From assembly GCA_022563625.1 (NCBI GenBank), contig JADFNA010000130.1, positions 1 to 5,780 on the forward strand: a stretch of 5,780 nt of DNA. Direction: 5' to 3'. The DNA comes from Candidatus Zixiibacteriota bacterium. Lineage in GTDB: Bacteria > Zixibacteria > MSB-5A5 > GN15 > JACZUZ01. Under the pieces are notes generated by a model. That model did no database searches and had not been told where the DNA came from. It worked only from the letters and a program-made list of their open reading frames with translations. Position 1 is the stretch's first letter. Every line of letters begins with the position of its first letter. Shown here one piece after another: positions 1 through 5,780 of this stretch. Made by a program: the position numbers and the translations under genes.

Positions 1-372
1 ATCGGACCCTCGGGAGTTGGCAAGTCAACTCTGCTCAACACCATTTTGCCGGAACTTAATATCAAAACCGCCGAAGTCTCCAAATCCACCCGGAGGGGGC
101 GCCACATCACCACCCGGGTGGAGCTTCATGCCCTGCCCGGCGGCGGATACCTGGTTGATTCTCCAGGTCTCAAGGTACTCTCTTTCTGGGAAATCAGCCG
201 CCGGACCCTGCCCGGTTATTTCAAGGAATTCGCCCAATTTCAGGGCCAATGCAGATTTGACGATTGCCTGCATATCAGCGAACCGGGCTGCGCAGTCAAA
301 GGGGCGGTGGATTCCGGTCGAATCCCGGGGTTGCGGTATGAGAGCTATTTGAAAATCAGTGACACTCTGTAG
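1..372 (+). CDS. rsgA: Ribosome small subunit-dependent GTPase A, C-terminal part (5' end outside window)
   Basis: RsgA (YloQ/YjeQ family) is a circularly permuted GTPase that assists late maturation of the 30S ribosomal subunit in the cytoplasm. The frame is open from the first base and yields 123 residues before a TAG stop. The P-loop GPSGVGKST (G1) lies at nt 7-33 and is followed by LLN. GRHITT (nt 97-114) matches the switch I region, and DSPG (nt 157-168) is the G3 motif in a DSPG rather than DTPG form. The C-terminal zinc-binding domain is intact: Cys at 250-252, Cys at 265-267, His at 271-273 and Cys at 289-291 give the C-x4-C-x-H-x5-C pattern, followed by AVK and the usual RYESYLKI ending. 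In this permuted family the G4 motif and the N-terminal OB fold precede G1, so they lie upstream of the window. The assignment is based on the ordered motifs and is secure. No damage is visible. Confidence 0.96.
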   Translation: MGPSGVGKSTLLNTILPELNIKTAEVSKSTRRGRHITTRVELHALPGGGYLVDSPGLKVLSFWEISRRTLPGYFKEFAQFQGQCRFDDCLHISEPGCAVKGAVDSGRIPGLRYESYLKISDTL

Positions 373-415
373 CCTGCGCCAGGCGGCGCCAGGCAACGCT
401 AGGGGGCGCCACATC
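372..415 (+). repeat. GC-rich hairpin and imperfect 10-bp tandem repeat after rsgA
   Basis: The last base of the rsgA stop codon begins a strong hairpin: GCCTG+CGCC (372-380), loop AGGC (381-384), then GGCG, one bulged C and CAGGC (385-394). The same bases can be read as imperfect decamers: GCGCCAGGCG (376-385), GCGCCAGGCA (386-395), ACGCTAGGGG (396-405) and GCGCCACATC (406-415). The hairpin sits where a transcription terminator would be expected, but no T run follows, so a standard intrinsic terminator is not supported. It could slow RNA decay or separate rsgA transcription from the lipoprotein gene. It could also be slippage-derived sequence with no function. Confidence 0.45.
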
Positions 416-521
416 TCGAACTTCAAGCTCCTATGCGTGTTAAAGCTCAGGTGGAGGCAAACATTCTGGTCTTGGGCCGCCAGGAGCGCTATCCTGGCTG
501 CCGCAGGCCGTTTCAACTAAC

Positions 522-2681
522 ATGCAGCCTCACCGGAACTCTATGAACAGGCAAAACCCCACTTCCCGGCAAACTCTCCAGACCCCCGGATTGAGCGCTT
601 TGCGTGGTCTTCTCCCGCTGGCGCTCATTATTCTTGGAATATCCGGCTGTGTCTATTACAACACGTTTTACAACGCCAAGAAAAATTTCAACGAAGCCGA
701 GAATGCCCGGCTCAAATCTATCTCAAGCGGCGCTGCCACAACGCGCGTTAACACCAGCAAATATCAGAAAGCAATCGAAAAAGCATCGGTTGTTCTGGAA
801 AAACATCCAAATTCAAAATACTATGATGATGCGCTGTATATGATCGGGGTGTCCTACTACTGGATTAAGGATTATCTCAAAAGCCAGCGGAAGTTCCGTG
901 AACTTCTGGCCAACTTCGAGGATTCAGAGTATGCAACAATGTCTAAACTCTATCTGGCCCAGTGCAAGCTCCAGCTTGATGAGCGTCCCGAGGCAATCAC
1001 GATTTTTCAGAGCCTGCTTGAAACGGTGGACGACGAAGACATCAAAGTCGAGGCAACATTCGCCATAGCAGATTTCTATTATGAGCAAACCGAGTATGAC
1101 ACCTCTCAAATATATTACCAGATTCTGCTGGATTCGCTGTCGGCCAGCGAAGACGACCGGCGGCGATCACTGTTGAAGATAGCCGACGGTAATTTCGCCA
1201 AATTCGACATCCCGGCGGCGAAGAAAGCATATCTCGACGCGCTGAATATGGACCCGAACCCTGACGAGGAGTTTCTCGCGCTTTTCCAGGCCGGGAAATG
1301 CGCTTATCTCATGCAGGATATTGAGGGCGGGATGGATCTCTTCCGGCAGTTGGCGGAGGATGAGCGGTACTACGATTCCATCGGAGTTGTGCGCCTTGAA
1401 ATAGCCCGTGGCTACGAGATGGATGATGACCTGATACTCGCAGAGGAGGAATATGAGGCGATCAGTGTTGAATCTCAGCGCAAAAAATCAGAGGGCGCGG
1501 CCCTCTATAATCTGGGCTTGATTTATCAGTTTGACTACGTTGACCTGGACAAGGCGCTCGAATATTACGATAAAGCCAATGCGCTCGGTCGCAGCCTCAA
1601 CCCCTACTACGACGAGTCAGTCAAACGCGCCGCGGATATCGGCAAACTCGCAAATTATGAGATCAGACTTTCCAAAGATTCAACAACCACTCTGGATCAG
1701 CTTGACGATGCCTCACTGGCCCAGATCAAGCTCGGTGAATTATATCTCTTCGAACTAAATCAGACAGACTCGGCCCTGGCGGCTTTTCGATATGCCGTCG
1801 ACAGTTTCCCCGACACTTACTACGCCCCGAGGGCCATGATTTCTCTGGCTGTGGCCCACAGGGATTTCAAAGAAGATACGCTCGCCTTTGATTCGCTTAT
1901 CAGCCGTGCGCTGGCTAAATATCCTAAATCTGATTACTACCCGACCGCGCTCGAAGCGCGCGGGCTTCTGGGGACTGTCGCCGATAGCGGCTATCCGGCA
2001 AGTTACTTTGACATTGCCGAACGCTGGCTGCTGGATGAATCAAACCTGGATTCAGCGCTGCACTATTATCAGTACATCGTCGATTCATTTCCCCGCTCTA
2101 ATCTTGCCGCCAAGGCCCGTTTTACAACAATCTGGCTCGAAGACCAGAGTCAAAAAAGCGGCGATGATTCAACAATTATCTTCGCTTACAACGACCTGGC
2201 TGAACTTTATCCGGATGATGAATACGGAAAACTGGCCGGAAGTATTGTCAGCTACATTCCTTCTGCGGCCCCGGTAGAGACCGAACAGGAGATCGAGCAG
2301 GAACCCGAAACACTGGCCGACAGCCTGGACCCTGACACTGCGGCGTTTGATCCGTTCACCGATCCGTCGGGAATTGATACGACACTATCCCCTGAATTGC
2401 GCCATTACATAGGCGCTGATAGCCGGGTGCTGCGCGATGCGCCTTCAAATCCGGCGCAGTACCAGATACTTGAATTAATCTATCCCTCAACCGCCGGTGG
2501 AATGCCGGACTTTTTCGATCTGTATTACCAGGTCCAGATTGATTTTGACGGGCGGGTGATGGAGTATGAATTGAAGAATCCCACACAGTACACTGAATTG
2601 AACTCCGTTTACAATGAACAGGTGGACAATTTCGTATTTGATGTTGGGCGGTTTGGCGTGGACGGGATTGGTGACGGCTAG
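522..2681 (+). CDS. Large TPR-repeat outer-membrane-type lipoprotein, possible TonB-like C-terminal domain
   Basis: I do not recognise a named gene. The 719-residue product starts with a basic N-region and a hydrophobic stretch (about residues 29-41) that ends in the lipobox ISGC, with the lipidated Cys at 43. The motif YYNTFYNAKKNF follows directly at about 45-56. Residues about 80-575 are rich in paired helices of TPR type. The segment 80-165 resembles BamD/YbgF-like repeats (for example HPNSKYYDDALYMIGVSYY), and later units recur near 325-355, 400-430, 434-470 and 508-535. Residues 580-625 form an acidic, Pro/Thr-rich linker. A compact C-terminal segment (about 645-710) contains YYQVQIDFDGRVMEYEL and resembles the TonB C-terminal fold. 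Two starts are possible: ATG 522, or in-frame ATG 543 with GGAA 4 nt upstream; both keep the signal peptide. The likely location is the periplasmic side of the outer membrane, as a scaffold or assembly factor. A relation to PorW/SprE-type secretion lipoproteins is conceivable but unproven. Confidence 0.85.
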   Translation: MQPHRNSMNRQNPTSRQTLQTPGLSALRGLLPLALIILGISGCVYYNTFYNAKKNFNEAENARLKSISSGAATTRVNTSKYQKAIEKASVVLEKHPNSKYYDDALYMIGVSYYWIKDYLKSQRKFRELLANFEDSEYATMSKLYLAQCKLQLDERPEAITIFQSLLETVDDEDIKVEATFAIADFYYEQTEYDTSQIYYQILLDSLSASEDDRRRSLLKIADGNFAKFDIPAAKKAYLDALNMDPNPDEEFLALFQAGKCAYLMQDIEGGMDLFRQLAEDERYYDSIGVVRLEIARGYEMDDDLILAEEEYEAISVESQRKKSEGAALYNLGLIYQFDYVDLDKALEYYDKANALGRSLNPYYDESVKRAADIGKLANYEIRLSKDSTTTLDQLDDASLAQIKLGELYLFELNQTDSALAAFRYAVDSFPDTYYAPRAMISLAVAHRDFKEDTLAFDSLISRALAKYPKSDYYPTALEARGLLGTVADSGYPASYFDIAERWLLDESNLDSALHYYQYIVDSFPRSNLAAKARFTTIWLEDQSQKSGDDSTIIFAYNDLAELYPDDEYGKLAGSIVSYIPSAAPVETEQEIEQEPETLADSLDPDTAAFDPFTDPSGIDTTLSPELRHYIGADSRVLRDAPSNPAQYQILELIYPSTAGGMPDFFDLYYQVQIDFDGRVMEYELKNPTQYTELNSVYNEQVDNFVFDVGRFGVDGIGDG

Positions 2682-2687
2682 TTTGTG

Positions 2688-2693
2688 TATAAA
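2688..2693 (+). promoter_or_regulatory. Candidate -10 element upstream of pyrK (weak)
   Basis: In the 41-bp gap between the lipoprotein gene and pyrK, TATAAA stands out within an unusually AT-rich stretch (2681-2709), about 30 nt before the pyrK ATG. No convincing -35 hexamer is present at the usual spacing; 2665-2670 reads GGATTG. It may be a pyr-cluster promoter that separates these genes from the lipoprotein transcript, or merely an AT-rich spacer. Confidence 0.2.
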
Positions 2694-2722
2694 TATCGAA
2701 TCACAAAACCGGAATACCTCAG

Positions 2723-3526
2723 ATGAAACCAATCATCTCGCACGAAGTCTTCCTGACTTCGCGCCGTGATTTGAAAAATGATCATCTGTTACTCGGCTTC
2801 GGGCCGTTTCCCGGCGCCGCTTCAATCAAACCCGGACAGTTCGTGCACATCGGTTTTCGCAATCCCCTGGCTTTTTACCGCCGCGCATTTTCTATCGCAG
2901 GAGTTAATACGGTCAAAAGGGAAATTGAAATCATACTCAAAGTTATCGGACGCGGCAGTTATCAGCTTTCGCAATTGCGCGCCGGCGAGGGCGTAAATTT
3001 CCTCGGGCCGCTGGGCAATCCATTTGTACTGCCCGGCAAAAGGCAGACAGCGCTGATGGTCGCAGGGGGGGTAGGGTATCCGCCGCTTTTGTTTTTGGCG
3101 ATGCATATGATTGAACGCGGTTATGATCCGAAAAACATTGTGTTCTTCTATGGCGGCAGGTCTTCCGAAGATATTGTCGACCGCGCCAGAATTCGAAAAC
3201 TGGGCGTCAGGTTCCTGCCGGCGACCCAGAACGGTTCTTTCGGAGAGCGGGGAATGATTACCGCCCTACTGAAGCGTTTTCTTTCTACACCCGGGACGGC
3301 CGGGAGCGGCGAAAACGTGATCTTTGCCTGCGGACCCGAAGGGCTGCTCGAGGCTGTTGATCGGATTGCGGCGGAATTTGAAACGCCGGGACAACTGGCT
3401 CTCGAAGCGCCAATGCCCTGCGGCTTCGGTATTTGCCTGGGTTGCGTCGTCCCGCTAAAATCTGGCGGATTTGCAAGGGTGTGCAAAGAAGGACCCGTTT
3501 TTGACACAGGGACCCTCGCGCTGTAG
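2723..3526 (+). CDS. pyrK: Dihydroorotate dehydrogenase (NAD+) electron transfer subunit PyrK
   Basis: PyrK carries FAD and a 2Fe-2S cluster, and moves electrons from the FMN of PyrD to NAD+ in class 1B dihydroorotate dehydrogenase, normally a heterotetramer with PyrD. The 267 residues are of usual family length. The order is a ferredoxin-reductase-type FAD domain with RRAFSIAG at 53-60 (family members usually have RRPFS), the FLGPLGNPF strand at about 93-101, the NAD-binding GGVGYPPL at 115-122 (usually GGxGxAPL), FFYGGRSSEDIV at 141-152 and ACGPEGLLEAV at 202-212. The C-terminal cluster motif has all four cysteines, at 233, 238, 241 and 254 (C-x4-C-x2-C-x12-C), ending in the typical VCKEGPVF. 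The cluster motif separates PyrK from other reductases of this fold. The ATG at 2723 has only a weak GGAA 8 nt upstream. The next gene, pyrD, starts 35 bp downstream, as expected for the two subunits of one enzyme. Confidence 0.96.
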   Translation: MKPIISHEVFLTSRRDLKNDHLLLGFGPFPGAASIKPGQFVHIGFRNPLAFYRRAFSIAGVNTVKREIEIILKVIGRGSYQLSQLRAGEGVNFLGPLGNPFVLPGKRQTALMVAGGVGYPPLLFLAMHMIERGYDPKNIVFFYGGRSSEDIVDRARIRKLGVRFLPATQNGSFGERGMITALLKRFLSTPGTAGSGENVIFACGPEGLLEAVDRIAAEFETPGQLALEAPMPCGFGICLGCVVPLKSGGFARVCKEGPVFDTGTLAL

Positions 3527-3561
3527 TATACCATCAGGCTGCCACTGTTAAGCCTCACACC

Positions 3562-4545
3562 ATGAACAGTCCCGGCATGACAAGCGCAAGAACGAAACCA
3601 GCGCCGTTGAACAAAAAAGATACGCGCGAGACACCGGATTTGTCGGTCGAAATCGCCGGGTACCGTTTCAAGAACCCAATCTGGACCGCGTCGGGGACCT
3701 GCGGTTATGGTGAAGAACTCGATACGGTTTTTGACTTGAACCGGCTGGGCGCCATTGTAACGAAATCAATCACCCGCCAGCCCCGGCCAGGACACCCACC
3801 GCCACGCTGTTCGGAGGAGTCCGGCGGAATGTTGAACGCCATCGGCCTGGCCAATGTCGGCGTGGATAACTATATCGCAGAGAAACTCAGTTTCCTGGAC
3901 GGGTACCGGATCGGTGTGATTGTCAATGTCGCCGGGTTTTCATTTCAGGAATATATTGAGGTGTGTTCGATGCTCGCCGATTGTCCACGGGCCGATATGA
4001 TTGAGCTGAATATTTCCTGTCCCAATATTTCATCGGGCGGGATTGAGTTCGGCGACAATGCGAAAGAAGTTGAACGTGTCGTCAGCGCAGTTAAGAAAGT
4101 ATTCCCCCGTCCAATAATTCCCAAGCTCTCACCGAATGTAACCGACATTGCCGAAATCGCCCGCGGAGCGGAAGCTGGCGGCGCTGATGCAATCTCGCTG
4201 ATTAACACGCTAATCGGCATGACCGTGAATATCGAAACCCGGCGGCCGACGCTGAGCAATAATCGCGGAGGTCTTTCGGGCCCGGCTATCAAACCGATTG
4301 CGCTGTCGATGGTGAATCGGGTCTATGAATCAGTCCGTGTTCCGGTGATTGGAATTGGCGGGGCGATGAATTGCCGGGATGTCATCGAGTTTATGCTCTG
4401 CGGAGCCAGCGCCGTGCAACTGGGGACTGCCTTGTTTTTGCAGCCGGACTTGCCGGTCATCGTTGAGCGCGAACTAAAGAAATACCTCAAGAAACAAAAG
4501 CTCGATACGGTCACAGAATTGATCGGCAAGCTGGAAAAATACTGA
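3562..4545 (+). CDS. pyrD: Dihydroorotate dehydrogenase class 1B, catalytic subunit PyrD
   Basis: This FMN-containing TIM-barrel enzyme oxidises dihydroorotate to orotate, the fourth step of UMP synthesis. It is cytosolic and works with PyrK encoded just upstream. Visible family motifs are NPIWTASGTCGYGEE (38-52), TKSIT (67-71), PRPGHPPPR (74-82; commonly PRxGNPPPR), GMLNAIGLANVGVDNY (89-104), ELNISCPN (148-155) with the class 1 catalytic base Cys153, KLSPNVTDI (188-196), ISLINTL (211-217), GGLSGPAIKPIAL (236-248), and GIGGA plus GASAVQLGTALF at the phosphate site (264-292). A Cys as catalytic base together with an adjacent pyrK supports class 1B rather than the Ser-containing quinone-linked class 2. 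At 327 residues it is about 20-25 longer than usual, and the excess is at the N-terminus (residues 1-26, Lys/Pro/Thr rich). Start choice is therefore uncertain: ATG 3562, ATG 3577, or TTG 3640, which would give about 301 residues. None has a strong ribosome binding site. Confidence 0.96.
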   Translation: MNSPGMTSARTKPAPLNKKDTRETPDLSVEIAGYRFKNPIWTASGTCGYGEELDTVFDLNRLGAIVTKSITRQPRPGHPPPRCSEESGGMLNAIGLANVGVDNYIAEKLSFLDGYRIGVIVNVAGFSFQEYIEVCSMLADCPRADMIELNISCPNISSGGIEFGDNAKEVERVVSAVKKVFPRPIIPKLSPNVTDIAEIARGAEAGGADAISLINTLIGMTVNIETRRPTLSNNRGGLSGPAIKPIALSMVNRVYESVRVPVIGIGGAMNCRDVIEFMLCGASAVQLGTALFLQPDLPVIVERELKKYLKKQKLDTVTELIGKLEKY

Positions 4546-4650
4546 GACTGTATCAACCCGATATGTGGCAAAACGCCGGGGATTTGCGCTCAACCGGACA
4601 TCGGCGTACATTAACCGGCGAAAAGGCTGAAGCCGCAAAAGACTGAAACC

Positions 4651-5568
4651 ATGAAAGCGCTCGACAAACTCAAACGCATCCAAACCAAGAACAATTCATT
4701 GTTGTGTGTGGGGCTGGATCTGGACCCCAAACGTGTCCCGAATCCCTATGGTAATTCAAGCAAAGGGCTGTTCGACTTTGCCCGTATGATTATTGAATCG
4801 ACGTCAGATCTGGTATCCGCCTACAAGCCAAATCTGGCGTTTTTTGAGGCGATGGGTGTTGATGGTATGTCGCTATTGCGGCTGATTTGCGAACGTATCC
4901 CCGATGATATCACTGTTATTCTGGACGCCAAACGCGCTGATATTGGCAACACCTCGGCACATTACGCCTCGGCTCTTTACAAAATCTATAAGGCTGACTG
5001 GGTGACGGTTAATCCATACATGGGCCATGATTCACTCAAGCCGTTTATTGATTATCGCGACCGGGGTGTGTTTGTGCTGTGTTTAACCTCAAATCCCGGC
5101 AGCGCTGATTTTCAAACTCTTGATTGCGGCGGCGAGCCGTTGTTTATGCGCGTCTGTAAAAAGGCCGTACAGTGGAACACCAGCGGCAACATCGGCCTGG
5201 TAGTCGGCGCCACTCATCCTGAACATCTGTCGAGAATCCGCGCCGGCGCCGGTGATATGCCGTTGTTGATTCCCGGAATCGGCGCACAGGGCGGAGCGCT
5301 GGAGCGGGCAGTGATTGACGGCACGGCGAATTTTACGCGAACGGCGCTGTTGAATGTGTCGCGCTCGGTGCTGTATGCCTCAAACGGCCCGGACTTTGCC
5401 GAAAAAGCGCGAGCGAGCGCAGAAAAAACACTGGCGCAAATTAACGCGCTTCGCCCAACCAACCGCAAGGAAGCCGACCAGCGCCCGACAGTCACAACCG
5501 AAACCGCCGCCACAGCGCCTGAGTCCGGGGAGCAGCCTACCGGCCAGAGTTCCCCGGGACAAAACTAG
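4651..5568 (+). CDS. pyrF: Orotidine 5'-phosphate decarboxylase, type 2 PyrF
   Basis: PyrF decarboxylates OMP to UMP, the last step of pyrimidine synthesis, in the cytosol. Motifs in order are LCVGLDLDP (18-26), YKPNLAFFEAMG (58-69) with Lys59, the catalytic DAKRAD (92-97; Asp92, Lys94, Asp97) followed by IGNTS, NPYMGHDSLKPF (121-132), LCLTSNPGS (143-151), IGLVVGATHPE (181-191), LIPGIGAQGG (206-215), and NVSRS (235-239) with the likely phosphate-binding Arg238. The DAKRADIGNTS form and the long spacing between motifs fit the type 2 family (mycobacterial/myxobacterial type) rather than the shorter E. coli type. The catalytic fold appears to end at LAQINALR (about 268). Residues 269-305 are an extra tail rich in Thr, Ala, Pro, Gln and Glu, unusual for the family. 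The ATG at 4651 has no clear Shine-Dalgarno sequence. It lies 105 bp after pyrD on the same strand, and that gap holds no gene I can identify. Confidence 0.95.
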   Translation: MKALDKLKRIQTKNNSLLCVGLDLDPKRVPNPYGNSSKGLFDFARMIIESTSDLVSAYKPNLAFFEAMGVDGMSLLRLICERIPDDITVILDAKRADIGNTSAHYASALYKIYKADWVTVNPYMGHDSLKPFIDYRDRGVFVLCLTSNPGSADFQTLDCGGEPLFMRVCKKAVQWNTSGNIGLVVGATHPEHLSRIRAGAGDMPLLIPGIGAQGGALERAVIDGTANFTRTALLNVSRSVLYASNGPDFAEKARASAEKTLAQINALRPTNRKEADQRPTVTTETAATAPESGEQPTGQSSPGQN

Positions 5569-5656
5569 GCGTCACCCCTCGTCCGCCCAGGCCATACAGG
5601 CCACCCAAGAATATCTTCAAAGTAATTCTTTTGTACCGTAGGTAATTTAAGCGGGC

Positions 5657-5780
5657 TTACAGATTCGCTTCATAGCGCAGCAGCGAATACTCATAGATGT
5701 CATGAAAGGCGCCGTCAAAAAAATGACGCTGGCGCAGAACGCCATCGCGTTTGAAACCGAGCGACTCAAATGTTTCTATC
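5657..5780 (-). CDS. GNAT-family N-acetyltransferase, C-terminal 40 residues (5' end outside window)
   Basis: Reading the - strand in from the right edge gives an open frame of 40 codons that ends at a TAA (5657-5659 on the + strand). It contains FESLGFKRDGVLRQ, then HFFDGAFHDIYEYSLLRYE. This matches the end of RimJ/RimL-like GNAT acetyltransferases, where an F-x-x-LGF-x-x-x-G-x-x-R segment precedes a ...DG...D...Y..L...E ending. Such enzymes transfer an acetyl group from acetyl-CoA to an amine. The substrate cannot be told, because the acetyl-CoA-binding motif A lies outside the window. The gene converges on pyrF with an 88-bp gap, so it is not part of the pyr transcript. Confidence 0.8.
   Translation of the reverse strand, partial: IETFESLGFKRDGVLRQRHFFDGAFHDIYEYSLLRYEANL

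Noticed and set aside
25..516. 163-codon open frame on the - strand opposite rsgA and the spacer
   Set aside because: It lies antisense to a well-supported rsgA and shows no recognisable motif; its composition looks like a shadow of the coding strand.
3148..3558. 136-codon open frame on the - strand opposite pyrK
   Set aside because: The + strand encodes intact PyrK motifs, including the 2Fe-2S cysteines; the antisense product resembles no known family.
4546..4650. pyrD-pyrF gap searched for a small gene, RNA or attenuator; GGCTGAAGCC and GACTGAAACC are similar decamers before the pyrF start
   Set aside because: No credible frame, no terminator/antiterminator pair and no T tract; the decamer similarity is too short to interpret.
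5588..5603. CAGGCCA direct repeat (two copies 9 bp apart)
   Set aside because: Only 7 bp and two copies; not distinguishable from chance and not a CRISPR or attachment site.
5607..5630. AAGAAT ... ATTCTT inverted repeat in the convergent pyrF/GNAT gap, as a possible bidirectional terminator
   Set aside because: The stem is only 6 AT-rich pairs with a 12-nt loop and no proper T run follows, so it is too weak to call.
5709..5735. CGTCA-A6-TGACG hairpin with flanking GCGC pairs
   Set aside because: It lies inside the GNAT reading frame, where the bases encode a conserved stretch (RQRHFFDGA), so coding constraint and chance explain it.

Overview
This window is an ordinary chromosomal stretch of a bacterium of roughly even base composition. 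It carries five genes in a row on the + strand and one converging gene at the right edge. From left to right they are the 3' end of rsgA (a ribosome-assembly GTPase), a large TPR lipoprotein, the pyrimidine cluster pyrK-pyrD-pyrF, and the 3' end of a GNAT acetyltransferase on the - strand.

The most informative clue to the organism is the lipoprotein. It has a lipobox cysteine followed at once by a YYNTFYNAK-type motif and then many TPR-like repeats. From memory, lipoproteins that begin this way occur in the Fibrobacteres-Chlorobi-Bacteroidetes (FCB) neighbourhood and related candidate phyla such as Zixibacteria. The starts also lack strong Shine-Dalgarno sequences, which fits that neighbourhood. 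This placement is tentative, because no marker RNA is present.

Layout: positions 1-372 hold the rsgA C-terminus. Positions 373-521 are non-coding or of unknown content, with a GC-rich hairpin and repeat just after the rsgA stop. Positions 522-2681 encode the lipoprotein. Positions 2723-5568 hold pyrK, pyrD and pyrF, separated by 35 bp and 105 bp. Positions 5569-5656 form a short convergent gap, and 5657-5780 hold the GNAT tail.

PyrK and PyrD together form the NAD-linked class 1B dihydroorotate dehydrogenase. It oxidises dihydroorotate to orotate and passes electrons through FMN, a 2Fe-2S cluster and FAD to NAD+. PyrF performs the final step of UMP synthesis, decarboxylating OMP; the intervening enzyme, PyrE, is not in this window. 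The lipoprotein has no evident functional link to pyrimidines.

I did not find an undescribed system here. The items most worth a second look are a possible TonB-like domain at the C-terminus of the lipoprotein, a disordered-looking tail on PyrF, and the small repeats and start ambiguity between rsgA and the lipoprotein.
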